Program-made: the position numbers and the translations under genes | In this document: positions 19,737 to 30,454 of the stretch, in pieces | How positions within the stretch are numbered: the first letter of the stretch is position 1 | Layout of the letters: each line of letters begins with the position of its first letter | Source: an uncultured Gammaproteobacteria bacterium | Lineage (GTDB): Bacteria > Pseudomonadota > Gammaproteobacteria > Arenicellales > JAANXG01 | NCBI GenBank assembly: GCA_947258975.1 | Contig: CAMYKK010000017.1 | Span: 1-64,000, forward strand | Direction: 5' to 3' | DNA length: 64,000 bases | The notes under the pieces: model-generated | The model's database searches: none | What the model was told of the DNA's origin: nothing | What the model saw: only the letters and a program-made list of their open reading frames with translations

Positions 19737-21155
19737 CTAGTAACGGTAAAAATCAGGCTTGTACGGACCGTCGATCGGCACCCCGATGTAGTCGGCTTGC
19801 TCGTTGCTGAGGGTGGTGAGATCAGCGCCGAGTTTTGTCAGGTGCAGGCGCGCTACTTGCTCGTCAAGCTTCTTGGGCAACACATAGACCTTGTTTTCAT
19901 ATTGGTCCGGGTTTCTGAACAATTCGATCTGTGCCAGTACCTGATTGGTGAACGAATTGGACATCACGAAGCTCGGGTGGCCGGTGGCGCAGCCGAGATT
20001 GACCAAGCGGCCTTCGGCGAGCAGTATGATCCGCTTCCCGTCGGGAAATATGATGTGGTCCACCTGTGGTTTGATGTTTTCCCACTGATGCTGACGCAAA
20101 CTCGCCACCGCAATCTCGTCGTCAAAGTGTCCGATATTGCACACGATGGCCTGGTGACGCATCGCCTGCATGTGTTCGTGTGTAATGACATGCAAGTTGC
20201 CGGTGGCGGTGACGAATATATCCGCCTTGTCCGCCGCGTCGTCCATGGTCACCACGCGATAACCCTCCATCGCGGCCTGCAGCGCGCAGATTGGATCGAT
20301 CTCGCTCACCCACACGGTCGCGCCCAGGCTGCTGAGCGATTGGGCGCAACCCTTACCGACGTCACCGTACCCGCACACCATCGCGATTTTGCCCGCCACC
20401 ATGACGTCGGTGGCGCGCTTGATACCATCGATCAAGGATTCGCGACAACCGTACAGGTTGTCGAATTTGGACTTGGTCACAGAGTCGTTGACATTGAACG
20501 CCGGGAAAGGCAGCTCCGCCGCCTTTTCCATGGCGTACAAGCGATGGACACCGGTGGTGGTCTCCTCGGTTACGCCACGAATATTTTCTTGGATCTTCGT
20601 GTACCAACCGGGTTGCGTCTCCAGGCGCCGGCGAATTGCGGCAAATAGCACCTGCTGTTCCTCGCTGGACGGATTATCGAGCAAGGACGGATCTTTTTCC
20701 GCCTTGCTGCCCAAGGTGGCCAACAGGGTGGCATCGCCGCCGTCGTCGAGAATCATATTGGCGCCGCCGCCGTCGTGCCACTCGAAAATACGATGGGAGA
20801 AATCCCAATATTCCTCGAGGGTCTCGCCTTTGTACGCGAACACCGGAATACCCTGCGCGGCGATCGCAGCGGCGGCATGATCCTGGGTCGAGAATATATT
20901 GCAGGACGCCCAGCGCACCTCCGCGCCCAACGCGGCCAGTGACTCGATCAATACCGCGGTCTGGATCGTCATGTGCAACGAACCGGCAATACGTGCGCCT
21001 TTCAAGGGCTGCTGCTCCGTATACTCTTTACGGATCGCCATCAACCCAGGCATCTCGGTCTCAGCAATAGTGATTTCTTTTCGCCCCCACTCCGCAAGTG
21101 AGAGATCGGCAACCTTATAGTCCGGCGCGAGATTTTCAGCGGCTTGCGTGGTCAT
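19737..21155 (-). CDS. ahcY: S-adenosylhomocysteine hydrolase
   Basis: A 472-residue NAD-dependent enzyme that splits SAH into adenosine and homocysteine, returning homocysteine to MetH. Motifs: the NAD-binding [13 protein letters not shown], the N-terminal [24 protein letters not shown], and the C-terminal KPDFYRY that contacts NAD of the neighbouring subunit. It has the 40-residue insertion typical of proteobacterial forms. Start ATG 21155 is preceded by GAGGGA. It lies 68 bases after metK, probably in one operon. Confidence 0.97.
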   Translation of the reverse strand: MTTQAAENLAPDYKVADLSLAEWGRKEITIAETEMPGLMAIRKEYTEQQPLKGARIAGSLHMTIQTAVLIESLAALGAEVRWASCNIFSTQDHAAAAIAAQGIPVFAYKGETLEEYWDFSHRIFEWHDGGGANMILDDGGDATLLATLGSKAEKDPSLLDNPSSEEQQVLFAAIRRRLETQPGWYTKIQENIRGVTEETTTGVHRLYAMEKAAELPFPAFNVNDSVTKSKFDNLYGCRESLIDGIKRATDVMVAGKIAMVCGYGDVGKGCAQSLSSLGATVWVSEIDPICALQAAMEGYRVVTMDDAADKADIFVTATGNLHVITHEHMQAMRHQAIVCNIGHFDDEIAVASLRQHQWENIKPQVDHIIFPDGKRIILLAEGRLVNLGCATGHPSFVMSNSFTNQVLAQIELFRNPDQYENKVYVLPKKLDEQVARLHLTKLGADLTTLSNEQADYIGVPIDGPYKPDFYRY

Positions 21156-21223
21156 GATTTCCCTCAGATTTTACTCAATGATTGATTATTGCCGTGCGCG
21201 TGTGATTGTAATGTGAACGATGT

Positions 21224-22411
21224 TCACGCAGTCTGGACTTCTTGTCTCAGTCCGGCGGCATCGCGCAATTCTTGCGCCTTATCGGTGCGTTCCCAGGTGA
21301 ATTCTTTTTCCGGGCGGCCGAAATGGCCATAGGCGGCGGTGTTAAGAAATATGGGCCGCAGCAGATCCAGATCAACGATGATTGCCTTGGGGCGCAGGTC
21401 AAAGTGTTGTTGAATCAAGCCCTCGATGTCTGGTTCCGGGATCACGTTGGTGCCGTAGGTGTTCACCATGAGCGACACCGGGTTGGCGACACCGATGGCA
21501 TAAGCCACCTGCACCTCGCAGCGCGTGGCGAGACCGGCTGCGACCACGTTCTTGGCGACGTAACGCATCGCGTATGCGGCGGAACGATCCACCTTGGATG
21601 GGTCTTTTCCGGAGAAGGCGCCACCGCCGTGGTACGCAGCGCCGCCGTAGGTGTCGACAATGATCTTGCGGCCAGTCAGTCCACAATCACCCACCGGTCC
21701 GCCAATCACGAACCGTCCCGTGGGATTGACCAGGTAACGGGTCTGGCTGGTGATCATGTCTGCGGGCACCACCGGCTTGATAATCTCCTCGACCACGGCC
21801 TGTTCAAGCTCCTGGTGCTCGACGTCCGGTGCATGCTGGGTAGACAACACCACCGTGTCCACCGCTACCGGCCGTCCATCTTCGTAGCGGACGCTCACCT
21901 GCGACTTGGCGTCGGGCCGCAACCAGGGGAGCCTGCCGCTGCGGCGAACCTGCGCTTGTTTCCTGACCAACTGATGGGCGTAGTCGATGGGAAACGGCAT
22001 ATAATGTTCGGTCTCGGTGCACGCGTAACCGAACATCAGTCCTTGATCGCCGGCGCCCTGCTCTAAATCGAGCCCTTGGCCCTCGTTGACACCCTGGGCG
22101 ATGTCGGATGATTGTTTGTCCAACGATACAAAGACGGCGCAATTGCGGCCGTCGAAGCCCAGCTCGGACGAATCATATCCAATCCGGCAGATGGTATCGC
22201 GCACGACATCCCGGTAATCCACATTGGCATTAGACGTAATTTCACCGGCAAGCAGCACCATGCCGGTGTTGACCAGGGTCTCGCATGCAACACGAGAGCT
22301 TGGGTCTTGTGTCAACAACGCATCTAATACGGCATCGGAGATCTGGTCTGCGACTTTGTCTGGGTGGCCCTCGGAGACGGACTCGGAGGTGAATAAATAG
22401 CTTCGTGACAT
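21224..22411 (-). CDS. metK: S-adenosylmethionine synthetase
   Basis: A 395-residue enzyme that makes SAM from methionine and ATP. Signatures: [20 protein letters not shown] at the N terminus, [12 protein letters not shown], and the glycine-rich [19 protein letters not shown]. First gene of the minus-strand metK-ahcY-metF-metH series that closes the activated-methyl cycle. No SAM riboswitch was recognised in the 126 bases upstream. Start ATG at 22411 has a GGGGAG site. Confidence 0.97.
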   Translation of the reverse strand: MSRSYLFTSESVSEGHPDKVADQISDAVLDALLTQDPSSRVACETLVNTGMVLLAGEITSNANVDYRDVVRDTICRIGYDSSELGFDGRNCAVFVSLDKQSSDIAQGVNEGQGLDLEQGAGDQGLMFGYACTETEHYMPFPIDYAHQLVRKQAQVRRSGRLPWLRPDAKSQVSVRYEDGRPVAVDTVVLSTQHAPDVEHQELEQAVVEEIIKPVVPADMITSQTRYLVNPTGRFVIGGPVGDCGLTGRKIIVDTYGGAAYHGGGAFSGKDPSKVDRSAAYAMRYVAKNVVAAGLATRCEVQVAYAIGVANPVSLMVNTYGTNVIPEPDIEGLIQQHFDLRPKAIIVDLDLLRPIFLNTAAYGHFGRPEKEFTWERTDKAQELRDAAGLRQEVQTA

Positions 22412-22537
22412 GAAACGGCGCTCCCCACGTCGATTTCGGTAAAAGGGACGCTAGTTTACCAGTTCTTTCCGACGTAGACAGCATCCGCCGCTCTAAGACC
22501 ATTTCGTCTGCCAGCGGCAGCGGTCATAATCGCGCCT

Positions 22538-23315
22538 ATGGCTGAGTGCAAAAGGCCCCCAAAGACTCTCACCCGAGCCGTCGGGCGGGCGATGGCGAAT
22601 TACCGCATGATCCGCAGCGGCGACCGGCTATTGTTGGGTCTGTCCGGCGGGAAGGACAGCCTCAGTCTGTTGCATACCCTGATGCACATCAGGACCTACG
22701 CACCGGTTCCGTTCGACTTGGGCGCCGCCACTGTGGACCCGCAAATCGACGGATTCGACCCGTCACCGTTGCAGCGCTATACCGCGGAGTTGGATCTGCC
22801 GTATATCTATTGTTCGGAGCCGATTATGGAGCGTGCGCAGACACAGATGCGGGGGGACTCGTTCTGTTCGTTCTGCTCACGCATGCGGCGCGGGATCTTG
22901 TACACCACTGCGCGGGACAACGGCTATAATGTCTTGGTGCTCGCGCAACACCTCAGATGATCTGGCCGAATCTTTTTTGATGAGCGCGTTTCATCGTGGC
23001 CGTCTGGAGACAATGAAGGCGCACTACGTGATAGACGCCAACGACCTGCGTGTCATTCGACCGTTCATCTATGTGCGAGAACGGCAAACCGTGCAGTTCG
23101 CGGATGCTGCCGGTCTGCCGGTGATTCCTGACAACTGTCCAGCGTGTTTTCGGATGCCCACTCAGCGTCAGCACATGAAGGCGGTGTTGGCGCAGCAAGA
23201 ACGTCAACATAAGCACTTGTTTGCGAATTTGTTGCACGCCATGCGCCCGTTGATGGGGGAGCCTACGACGCCGGGGACCGCCCAGCAGCGCATCCCACTG
23301 CGTGTCGCCGGGTGA
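22538..23315 (+). pseudogene. ttcA: TtcA-like tRNA thiolation PP-loop ATPase, interrupted by one +1 frameshift
   Basis: The N-terminal part has the PP-loop LLLGLSGGKDSLSLL and a CSFCSRMRRG cysteine pair; the second frame continues with QHxDDLAESFLMSAFH and NCPACFRMPT, the third cysteine region of the TtcA [4Fe-4S] family. The frames join if one extra base (the A at 22955 or its neighbour) is removed, which restores LAQHLDDLAESF. As read, translation stops at 22960 after 140 residues. TtcA makes 2-thiocytidine at position 32 of some tRNAs; this is a TtcA-like branch, and tRNA substrate is inferred. A single lesion in otherwise intact sequence suggests either a recent mutation or a sequence error. 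Confidence 0.75.
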
Positions 23316-24559
23316 TCCGCAGTTATCCACCTTCGATGACCGCCTACTTAAAAAGACTGGTAGCTGTCCTCATCGTGGTTATGCTCGGTGCCTTGGTGAC
23401 CGTGACGTACGTCAGGGGTGTGCGTTTTCCTCCCCCGCAGTTTGAACCCGATGCGGCCGCAGATACCGCAGACCACCCCCGCCTGGACTACCGCATCGCG
23501 GCAAATGGGGCACATTTCCAGCAAACCGATGAACGCGGCTTGCGGTTTCGCGCGTTCACACCGCAACCGGAAATCACGGTGAGCGCCGCGCAGCGCGTGG
23601 AGTTTTTCGTGCGTTTGGAAAACGTTCATCCCCGGGCGCTGCTGAGCGCGAGTGCTGCCGGGGTGACCGAGCATACGCAGGGATTGGTGCGGCGGGTGCG
23701 CGGGCTGACTACGCCGGGTGCCAGCCTGCGACTCAAATGGCGGCTCCCGGACCCGGGCACGTACCGATTTACCGCCATCGGCGATACCGGCGGCGGTGCG
23801 GAATTGCGCTGGGTGCTGCGCCGCTCGGCGCAGTTGGGCGCCGATTTTGTGTTGCACCTGGGAGACATCAATTACTCTCCCGAGGACTTCTCGCAAGCTG
23901 TAGCAGGGTTGAATACCTCGCCGTTGCCGGTCTATGTTGCCATCGGTAATCACGATTTCTACGATGCGGGGCGCCCGGTACACGAGTTTTTCACGCGTCA
24001 TATTGGACCGCGTAACAGCAGTTTTGTGCTGGGTGGCGTGAGCTTTGTGAACTTGGATACCGCGGCCTTTGCGTTTCCATCGTCCATGGGCGCACGCGGA
24101 CGTCTCGTGCATGGTCTGCAGCCGTTGGCTGATGCGTCGCCCGGAATCAGGGAATACGTCGTGTTCACACACAAGCCACTGAGCGATCCCCGGGCCACGG
24201 AGACTGACAGTTACTCGCATTCACTTGGATCGCTGGAGGCGCGCTGGTTGCGGCGGCAATTACTGCGGATCGGGGTGCGTTCGTTGTTGGCGGGACACAT
24301 ACATGTCGCAACCGAATTTGAGCATCAGGGATTGGTAACCTATATATCGGGCCAGGGTCTGGCGCATGCCGACCTGATCGTAGACCGGCCGGTGGCGCGC
24401 ATTCTGGTGGGAGAGGTTACTCCCGGGCAACCGGTGGCATACCGCTGGGAGCCGCTCGATATGCCATTCACTGCGCACTGCAGCCCCCGGGGTTGGGAGG
24501 TGTTGGAAGCGCTGGCCAAGCCCGACGTTCTGGCCCAGCTGCGAGAACATTGCGGCTAG
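23312..24559 (+). CDS. Membrane-anchored metallophosphoesterase
   Basis: A 415-residue protein with an N-terminal anchor (about 12-32), a beta-rich N-terminal region, then a calcineurin-type phosphoesterase domain: AIGDTGGGAE, HLGDINY, AIGNHDFYD, FTHKPL and AGHIHVATEF hold the dinuclear metal ligands. The catalytic domain should face the periplasm. The GTG at 23312 overlaps the stop of the ttcA-like gene; the ATG at 23336 (MTAYLKRL), directly before the anchor, is an equally good start. Substrate unknown. Confidence 0.85.
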   Translation: MIRSYPPSMTAYLKRLVAVLIVVMLGALVTVTYVRGVRFPPPQFEPDAAADTADHPRLDYRIAANGAHFQQTDERGLRFRAFTPQPEITVSAAQRVEFFVRLENVHPRALLSASAAGVTEHTQGLVRRVRGLTTPGASLRLKWRLPDPGTYRFTAIGDTGGGAELRWVLRRSAQLGADFVLHLGDINYSPEDFSQAVAGLNTSPLPVYVAIGNHDFYDAGRPVHEFFTRHIGPRNSSFVLGGVSFVNLDTAAFAFPSSMGARGRLVHGLQPLADASPGIREYVVFTHKPLSDPRATETDSYSHSLGSLEARWLRRQLLRIGVRSLLAGHIHVATEFEHQGLVTYISGQGLAHADLIVDRPVARILVGEVTPGQPVAYRWEPLDMPFTAHCSPRGWEVLEALAKPDVLAQLREHCG

Positions 24560-24583
24560 GGTGGAGCATTTGCGATATCAAGG

Positions 24584-25978
24584 CTAACTCTGATCCACGC
24601 CCAGCTCTTTCAGCTTGCGCGCCAGGGTATTGCGCCCCCACCCCAGTCGTCGCGCGGCCTCCTGTTTATGTCCCCCGGTGTGCTTGAGCGCGGTTTCGAG
24701 TAATACGCGCTCGAAGGCATCACCCAGGTCGTTGAGAATCCCGTTTTCGCCGTGACGCAGTTTGCTCTCTGCCAGCGTCCGTAATTGGTTCTCCCAATCC
24801 TCACCGCCTTGGCGGTGCGCAATGTGATCGCGAAGCTCACCCGGCAGATCTGGTGGCGATACCGTTTGCCCAGGCGCCATCACCGTAATCCATCGACAGA
24901 TATTTTCCAGTTGGCGTACATTGCCCGGCCAATCGAATTGGCACAGATACTCCAACGCCTCGGCGGTGAGGCGCTTGGAGCTCACGTTCAGTTCACGCGC
25001 GTTTTCGTTGAGGAAGTAACGCGCCAAAAGCGGTATATCCTCGCGCCGCTCCCGCAGTGCCGGTAACGCGATGCGTATTACGTTCAAACGATGAAACAGG
25101 TCTTCTCTAAATCGTCCCTCCGCGACTAGTTTTTCGAGGTTCTGGTTAGTGGCTGCCAGGATGCGAACATTCACATCGACCTGGTCGTGACCGCCAACCC
25201 GGTAGAAGCGGCCATCCGCCAGCACACGCAGCAGCCTGGTTTGCAGCGCCGGAGGCATATCTCCGATTTCATCCAGGAACAGCGTGCCGCCGTTGGCCTG
25301 TTCGAACCTGCCGACGCGCTGGCTATGGGCCCCGGTGAAAGCGCCCTTTTCGTGTCCAAACAATTCGGACTCCAACAATTCTGCAGGTATCGCCGCAGTA
25401 TTGATGGCAATAAACGGATTTTGATCACGTGGGCTGTGTTGGTGCAGCGCGCGTGCGACCAGCTCCTTACCGGTGCCGGACCCGCCCCAGATCAACACAT
25501 TTATATTGGAGTTGGCCAGTCGCCCAATGGCACGAAACACGTCTTGCATCGCCGGGGCCTCACCGATCATTTCCGACATGACGACGGCGGGTTCCGGGTG
25601 TGGATTTTGCGGATCCTGGTGTTGTTCGATGGCGCGTCTCGCCAAGGCCACGGCTTCATCCATGTCGAACGGCTTCGGCAAGTATTCGAATGCGCCGCCT
25701 TGATAGGAGGCGACCGCGCTCTCGAGGTCCGTGTGTGCGGTCATGACGATAACCGGTACGTTAGGGGCGATGTTGTGGATGGCGCGCATGAGTTCGAGGC
25801 CTGATAAGCCGGGCATTCTGATGTCGGTGATGATCGCGTCTGGTTGTTCATGCACAAGCCGCTCCGGCACATCGCTGCCATCAGCGAACGTGCGCGCGCG
25901 AAGACCGGCGTTTTGAAAGGCCTTTTCCAGGACCCATCTAATCGATGCGTCGTCGTCAACGATCCATACTTGGTTCAT
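24584..25978 (-). CDS. ntrC: Nitrogen regulator NtrC, sigma-54 activator
   Basis: A 464-residue response regulator: receiver domain (phospho-acceptor Asp in ITDIRMPG near residue 54), AAA+ sigma-54 activator domain with Walker A GGSGTGKE, the sigma-54 contact loop GAFTGA, Walker [12 protein letters not shown], and a C-terminal Fis-type helix-turn-helix ([18 protein letters not shown]). It activates nitrogen-scavenging genes when phosphorylated by NtrB. Its start overlaps the ntrB stop as ATGA. A matching NtrC box and sigma-54 promoter lie upstream of glnA, so the operon is probably self-activating. Confidence 0.97.
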   Translation of the reverse strand: MNQVWIVDDDASIRWVLEKAFQNAGLRARTFADGSDVPERLVHEQPDAIITDIRMPGLSGLELMRAIHNIAPNVPVIVMTAHTDLESAVASYQGGAFEYLPKPFDMDEAVALARRAIEQHQDPQNPHPEPAVVMSEMIGEAPAMQDVFRAIGRLANSNINVLIWGGSGTGKELVARALHQHSPRDQNPFIAINTAAIPAELLESELFGHEKGAFTGAHSQRVGRFEQANGGTLFLDEIGDMPPALQTRLLRVLADGRFYRVGGHDQVDVNVRILAATNQNLEKLVAEGRFREDLFHRLNVIRIALPALRERREDIPLLARYFLNENARELNVSSKRLTAEALEYLCQFDWPGNVRQLENICRWITVMAPGQTVSPPDLPGELRDHIAHRQGGEDWENQLRTLAESKLRHGENGILNDLGDAFERVLLETALKHTGGHKQEAARRLGWGRNTLARKLKELGVDQS

Positions 25979-27084
25979 GCGTTGGTCACCTTGTTCGTGA
26001 ACGGTAGATATATACTGAACCGTGTACGACCGGGTTCGCTGGCGACCTCGATCAAACCGCCGTGTCTACTGATAATGTCTTGTGCAATGGATAAGCCGAG
26101 CCCCGTGCCCTGCGCGCGCCCGGTGACCATCGGGAAGAAGATCTGCTCCCGCAGTCCATTGGGAATCCCGGGCCCATCGTCTTCGATGTCCGTGCGGATT
26201 ACCCGTCGATGCGATGTGTCGCCAATCTTCATGAAGCGCTTGACCCGCGTGCGTAAGCATATTTGACCGTCGCCATCCATAGCCTCGACCGCATTGCGCA
26301 CGATATTCAAAATGGCCTGCACGAGTTGCTCGCGGTCGCCCTCCAGCTCCGGCAGGCTCGGGTCATAATCCTGACGCACGATGAGGCCTACCGGGTTTTC
26401 CGCCTGCACCAGTTTGCACACGTGTTCCAGCACTTGGTGGATATTCACTGGCGCGGTCCGCATTGGCCGGAACGGGCCCATCATTCGATCCACTAGTTTG
26501 CGCAACCGGTCCGCCTCATGAATGATGATTCGGGTGTACTCGCGGTAACTGCGATCCGGCAGTTCGCGGTCCAGCAGTTGTGCCGCCCCGCGCAAACCTC
26601 CCAGGGGGTTCTTGATCTCGTGGGCAAGGCCCCGCAGCACCGCGCGTTTCGCGGCGTGGGTGTCACTCAGTGTTTCCTCCCTGGCCAGCCGTAGAAACTG
26701 ATCGACGCGGACGAGTTCCAGTAGCAACCGCTCCTCTCCGCCCCAACTAATCAAGGGCGTTGCCGTGTAGTCGACATCGATCGTGGTTCCGGGCGACAAA
26801 GTCAGCCGCATGCCATGGGCGGTGACCGGGTGCCCGCTGTCGATGGCCTTGCGCAGAGGCGCCAAGGATTCCTCGTCATTTCCGCAAACCTCCAGCAGCG
26901 AGCGATCCACCAAATGGTTGGCGCTGAGGCGGAACAGCATCTCGCCGGCCGGATTTGCGGACGTCACCAACAGATCGCGATTGCACGTCAGCACCGCGGT
27001 ATGCAGGCAGTCCAATATTCGCTGCGCGCGCTCGTTACGCGACACGTCGCAACCGGGAACGGAAGAAAAGGACGGGGCGAACAT
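25975..27084 (-). CDS. ntrB: Nitrogen sensor kinase NtrB
   Basis: A soluble histidine kinase of about 369 residues with an N-terminal PAS domain, the H-box GLAHEIKNPLGGLRGAAQ, and a complete ATPase domain (NIVRNAVEAM, DDGPGIP, GTGLGLSIA). It phosphorylates NtrC, under PII control in known systems. The frame is open to 27168, inside glnA; ATG 27084 (MFAPSF) or ATG 27114 are realistic starts, neither with a strong ribosome-binding site. Third gene order is glnA, ntrB, ntrC. Confidence 0.93.
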   Translation of the reverse strand: MFAPSFSSVPGCDVSRNERAQRILDCLHTAVLTCNRDLLVTSANPAGEMLFRLSANHLVDRSLLEVCGNDEESLAPLRKAIDSGHPVTAHGMRLTLSPGTTIDVDYTATPLISWGGEERLLLELVRVDQFLRLAREETLSDTHAAKRAVLRGLAHEIKNPLGGLRGAAQLLDRELPDRSYREYTRIIIHEADRLRKLVDRMMGPFRPMRTAPVNIHQVLEHVCKLVQAENPVGLIVRQDYDPSLPELEGDREQLVQAILNIVRNAVEAMDGDGQICLRTRVKRFMKIGDTSHRRVIRTDIEDDGPGIPNGLREQIFFPMVTGRAQGTGLGLSIAQDIISRHGGLIEVASEPGRTRFSIYLPFTNKVTNA

Positions 27085-27145
27085 GTTGCACCATGAGCGT
27101 GCGGCCGGGAACATAACGCCCCCGCTCGGGAGGCGTTTCTCCGTT

Positions 27146-28555
27146 TCAGACGCTGTAGTACATGTCAAACTCGATCGGATGCGTGGTCATATCCAATGCC
27201 GTGACTTCCTCCATCTTCAATTCTATATACGCGTCGAGAGTGTCGTTGCTGAACACCCCGCCGGCAGTGAGGAATTCGCGGTCTTTGTCGAGTGCTGTTA
27301 ACGCGTTTCTCAGTGAATCGGCCACCGTCGGCACTTTGGCCTCTTCTTCGGGAGGGAGATCGTACAAATCCTTGTCGAACGATTCGCCTGGGTGAATCTT
27401 GTTTTGAATACCTTCGAGTCCGGCCATGAGCATCGCGGCGAATGTGAAATAGGGATTTCCGGCGGAATCGGGAAACCGCACCTCAATCCGGCGTCCCTTC
27501 GGATTCGGGTCGTGGGGAATGCGGCACGAGGCCGAGCGGTTACGCGCCGAATAGGCGAGCAGCACCGGGGCCTCGAAACCCGGCACCAGCCGTTTATAAC
27601 TGTTGGTGGTGGCGTTGGCGAAGGCGTTGATGGCGCGTGCGTGCTTGAAGATGCCGCCGATGTAATACAGCGCCGCTTCGCTCAAGCCGCCATACTGGTC
27701 GCCGGAAAAGATATTGTCGCCGTTTTTCGACAATGACTGATGCACATGCATACCGCTGCCGTTGTCACCGACCACTGGTTTGGGCATAAAGGTCGCGGTC
27801 TTGCCATTTTGCACGGCGACGTTGTGAACGCAGTACTTGTAGATCTGCAGCTCGTCCGCCTTGCGCACCAAGCTGTTGAACCGCATCCCGATTTCTCCCT
27901 GCCCCGCGGTTGCGACCTCGTGGTGATGGACCTCGATCTCCAGCCCCATCTCCTCCATTGCGCGGCACATGGCGGAACGAATGTCCTGCATGGAATCCAC
28001 GGGTGGCACCGGGAAGTAGCCGCCCTTCACGCCCGGCCGGTGCCCGAGGTTTTGCTCATCATACAATCTGCCGGTATTCCACGACGCCTCCGAGGAGTCT
28101 ATCTCATAGAACGCCCCGTTCATCTCTACGTCCCAGCGTACATCGTCGAAAACGAAGAATTCAGCCTCCGGTCCGAAGTAAGCGATGTCGGCGATTCCGG
28201 TTGATTTCAGATAGGCCTCTGCGCGCTTCGCGATCGAGCGCGGATCACGATCGTATCCCTGCATCGTTACCGGTTCGACCACATCGCAGCGCAACAGCAG
28301 TGTTCGGTCTTGCATGAACGGATCCAAAACCGCCGAGTCGGGATCCGGCATCAAGATCATGTCGGACTCATTGATACCCTTCCAACCGGCGATACTCGAC
28401 CCGTCGAACATCTTGCCGTCTTCCAGAAATGACTCGTCAACTACCCGGGACGGTACGGTGACGTGTTGTTCTTTGCCTTTGGTGTCGGTGAAACGGAGGT
28501 CAACAAAAGTAATGTTGTCCTCCTTAATCATGCTAATAACGTCTACAGCAGACAT
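27146..28555 (-). CDS. glnA: Glutamine synthetase type I
   Basis: A 469-residue GSI-beta enzyme that makes glutamine from glutamate and ammonia. Signatures: [11 protein letters not shown], the ATP-binding [16 protein letters not shown] region, and the adenylylation site Tyr in DLYDLPPEE near residue 397, so control by GlnE is expected. ATG 28555 follows AAGGAGA at ideal spacing. The upstream region holds a sigma-54 core promoter and an NtrC box, which explains nitrogen regulation of glnA-ntrBC. Confidence 0.98.
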   Translation of the reverse strand: MSAVDVISMIKEDNITFVDLRFTDTKGKEQHVTVPSRVVDESFLEDGKMFDGSSIAGWKGINESDMILMPDPDSAVLDPFMQDRTLLLRCDVVEPVTMQGYDRDPRSIAKRAEAYLKSTGIADIAYFGPEAEFFVFDDVRWDVEMNGAFYEIDSSEASWNTGRLYDEQNLGHRPGVKGGYFPVPPVDSMQDIRSAMCRAMEEMGLEIEVHHHEVATAGQGEIGMRFNSLVRKADELQIYKYCVHNVAVQNGKTATFMPKPVVGDNGSGMHVHQSLSKNGDNIFSGDQYGGLSEAALYYIGGIFKHARAINAFANATTNSYKRLVPGFEAPVLLAYSARNRSASCRIPHDPNPKGRRIEVRFPDSAGNPYFTFAAMLMAGLEGIQNKIHPGESFDKDLYDLPPEEEAKVPTVADSLRNALTALDKDREFLTAGGVFSNDTLDAYIELKMEEVTALDMTTHPIEFDMYYSV

Positions 28556-28647
28556 TGAAGAATCTCCTTAGTATCTGTCGTTGTGATGGGTTGACCATTG
28601 AGCGCGGCTGACGACCGCGCCACCGAAGCCTGGAAACCGAACTGTTA

Positions 28648-28663
28648 GGCACAAATCGTGCCA
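28648..28663 (-). promoter_or_regulatory. Sigma-54 promoter of glnA
   Basis: Read on the minus strand it is TGGCACGATTTGTGCC, matching TGGCAC-N5-TTGC with the -24 GG and -12 GC at exact spacing and one mismatch in the -12 block. It lies about 93 bases upstream of the glnA ATG. Confidence 0.85.
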
Positions 28664-28757
28664 GGCTGAAATCGTTTACGTAGCGGTCTTTTTTGAACCG
28701 AGGCCGCGCGCGTGAGTGTCCCTCACTGGGCTATAATAGTGCAAGCCGCCCCAGAAA

Positions 28758-28774
28758 TGCACAAACGTAGTGCA
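28758..28774. promoter_or_regulatory. NtrC-binding site
   Basis: TGCAC-N7-GTGCA, a perfect NtrC-type palindrome about 100 bases upstream of the sigma-54 core, the usual enhancer position. A second half-site-like TGCACTA lies at about 28735-28742. Confidence 0.8.
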
Positions 28775-28784
28775 AAGATGCCGC

Positions 28785-29018
28785 TCAATCGAGCTTGTGC
28801 ACCCGCAGACGCACCACGATGTCGCCACGACGCTCGGCCGTCTCGACCACCTGGTGACCGTGAATCCGGCACCAGGCCGGGATGTCGTGCATGGCGCCCG
28901 GATCGGTACACCAGACCTCCAGCTCATCGCCGCTATCGAGCAGCTCGACCTTCTCCCGCGTACGCACTACCGGCATCGGAGAGATCAGATTGCGTGCGTC
29001 GAGAGTGAAATTGGTCAC
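28785..29018 (-). CDS. TusA-family protein with the catalytic Cys replaced by Ser
   Basis: A 77-residue TusA/SirA-fold protein. TusA carries sulfur on a Cys in the motif LDxxGLxCPxPV; here the corresponding stretch is LDARNLISPMPVV, with Ser13 in place of Cys. Two other Cys lie at EVWCTDP and PAWCRIH, a pattern also seen in ordinary members. A GTG at 29018 sits 8 bases after AAGGAG, so it is preferred to the GTG at 29027, which abuts it. It is upstream of glnA on the same strand, beyond the NtrC site. Persulfide transfer by the normal mechanism is not expected. Confidence 0.75.
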   Translation of the reverse strand: MTNFTLDARNLISPMPVVRTREKVELLDSGDELEVWCTDPGAMHDIPAWCRIHGHQVVETAERRGDIVVRLRVHKLD

Positions 29019-29569
29019 AAGTACCACTCCTTTTTATCGTTTTCTACCGCGCCGCAGATGCGGCGCTTGTTGTCCAATTAATCCACGATCAACAGACCGT
29101 AATCGGGCCTGACTTGGTGTCGAACGTGGGTGCTAAAGTGCGTGGGGAGGTCCCGCGATGTAAAATCCAATGTAGCTATTTACCCCCTGCACATGGATGC
29201 CCTGATCGACACAGTTTTCTTTCGGGAACAACAACGATTCCAGGCCCCGGGATATGGCGCGGCCGCCTTTTGTTGCGTGGTCATATAGATGGCGTCTAAG
29301 AATAGATCTGGAGACTTCCCCCCCCAAACGAAAGGGCCCCACTGGGGCCCTTTCGGTTTCCTCTACAGGCGCAAAACCACCTGCTCCTCCTCGGTGACTT
29401 GGGCGCAATCGGGCCCTTCAGAACACACAACCTTATACCAAATTCAAGGTGTTGTCTAACCATTTTGCGCGGCGCTTCGAGGCGCCGCGAACGCAACGGT
29501 CTAGGGTATAATCCGCGCCTTCTGTGGCATCTCGAACCTATTGATATATCAACGACCAAGACGGACGCC
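29019..29569. other. 550-base spacer upstream of glyQ, with a hairpin
   Basis: No convincing gene on either strand. It holds the terminator-like hairpin at 29329-29355, a smaller GC hairpin at 29468-29489, and a TATAAT at 29507-29512 that may be the -10 of the glyQS promoter (no clear -35). The stretch ACTTGGGCGCAATCGGGCCC near 29398 resembles a decayed copy of the repeat at 41597. Confidence 0.4.
29329..29355. terminator. Strong GC hairpin
   Basis: Arms 29329-29340 and 29344-29355 are perfect 12-base complements with a three-base loop. The flanks are AAA on the left and TTT-containing GTTTCC on the right, so it could end transcripts from either side. No gene ends close by. Confidence 0.6.
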
Positions 29570-30454
29570 GTGACTTTCCAAGAAGTCATTCTCAGCCTTC
29601 AGCAGTTCTGGTCTGATCGTGGATGTTTGCTCATGCAACCTTACGACATGGAAGTCGGCGCCGGCACGTTTCATCCCGCAACGTTTTTGGGCGCGATCGG
29701 TCCGGAACCGATCAACGCCGCCTATGTGCAGCCGTCACGGCGACCTACCGATGGGCGTTACGGTGAGAACCCGAATCGTCTCCAACATTATTTTCAGTAC
29801 CAAGTGATCTTGAAGCCCTCGCCGTTGGAAATTCAGGATTTGTACCTGGATTCCCTGCGTCAGCTGGGAGTCGATCCGCTGCGCGACGATATTCGTTTCG
29901 TGGAAGACGATTGGGAGTCGCCTACCTTGGGCGCGTGGGGGCTGGGTTGGGAGGTGTGGCTGAACGGCATGGAGGTCACCCAGTTCACGTACTTTCAGCA
30001 GGTGGGGGGGCTGGATTGCCGACCGGTCACCGGCGAAATTACATATGGTTTAGAGCGCATTGCGATGTATCTGCAGGGAGTCGACAACGTGTTCGAACTC
30101 ATGTGGGCGCCCGGGTACCGTTACCGGGAACTGTACCACCAAAACGAAGTGGAGATGTCCGCGTTCAACTTTGAGCACGCCAGCGTCGCAGATCTGTTCA
30201 ATCAGTTTGACTCTTTCGAGCGGCAGAGCAAAGACCTCATGGCACATACCTTGCCCTTGCCCGCTTACGACATGGTGTTGAAGGCGTCCCACGTATTCAA
30301 TCTGCTCGACGCCCGCCACGCCATTGGGGTGACCGAGCGGGCGCGCTACATCGGCCGTGTGCGCGTACTGGCGCGTGCGGTTGCCGAGGCCTACTTCGCT
30401 AGCCGCGAAAAATTGGGGTTTCCTCGCGGCCGAGCGCCGGCCGAGGCAACATGA
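29570..30454 (+). CDS. glyQ: Glycyl-tRNA synthetase alpha subunit
   Basis: A 294-residue catalytic subunit of the heterotetrameric enzyme that charges tRNA-Gly. Signatures: [20 protein letters not shown], the class II motif region [19 protein letters not shown], and [20 protein letters not shown]. The open frame begins at 29399, but the family N terminus ([10 protein letters not shown]) begins right after GTG 29570, giving the usual length. It overlaps glyS as ATGA, for equal synthesis of the two subunits. Confidence 0.95.
   Translation: MTFQEVILSLQQFWSDRGCLLMQPYDMEVGAGTFHPATFLGAIGPEPINAAYVQPSRRPTDGRYGENPNRLQHYFQYQVILKPSPLEIQDLYLDSLRQLGVDPLRDDIRFVEDDWESPTLGAWGLGWEVWLNGMEVTQFTYFQQVGGLDCRPVTGEITYGLERIAMYLQGVDNVFELMWAPGYRYRELYHQNEVEMSAFNFEHASVADLFNQFDSFERQSKDLMAHTLPLPAYDMVLKASHVFNLLDARHAIGVTERARYIGRVRVLARAVAEAYFASREKLGFPRGRAPAEAT

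Noticed and set aside
29399-29569. N-terminal extension of glyQ by 57 codons
   Set aside because: The extension is not like any GlyQ; the family N terminus begins at the GTG at 29570.
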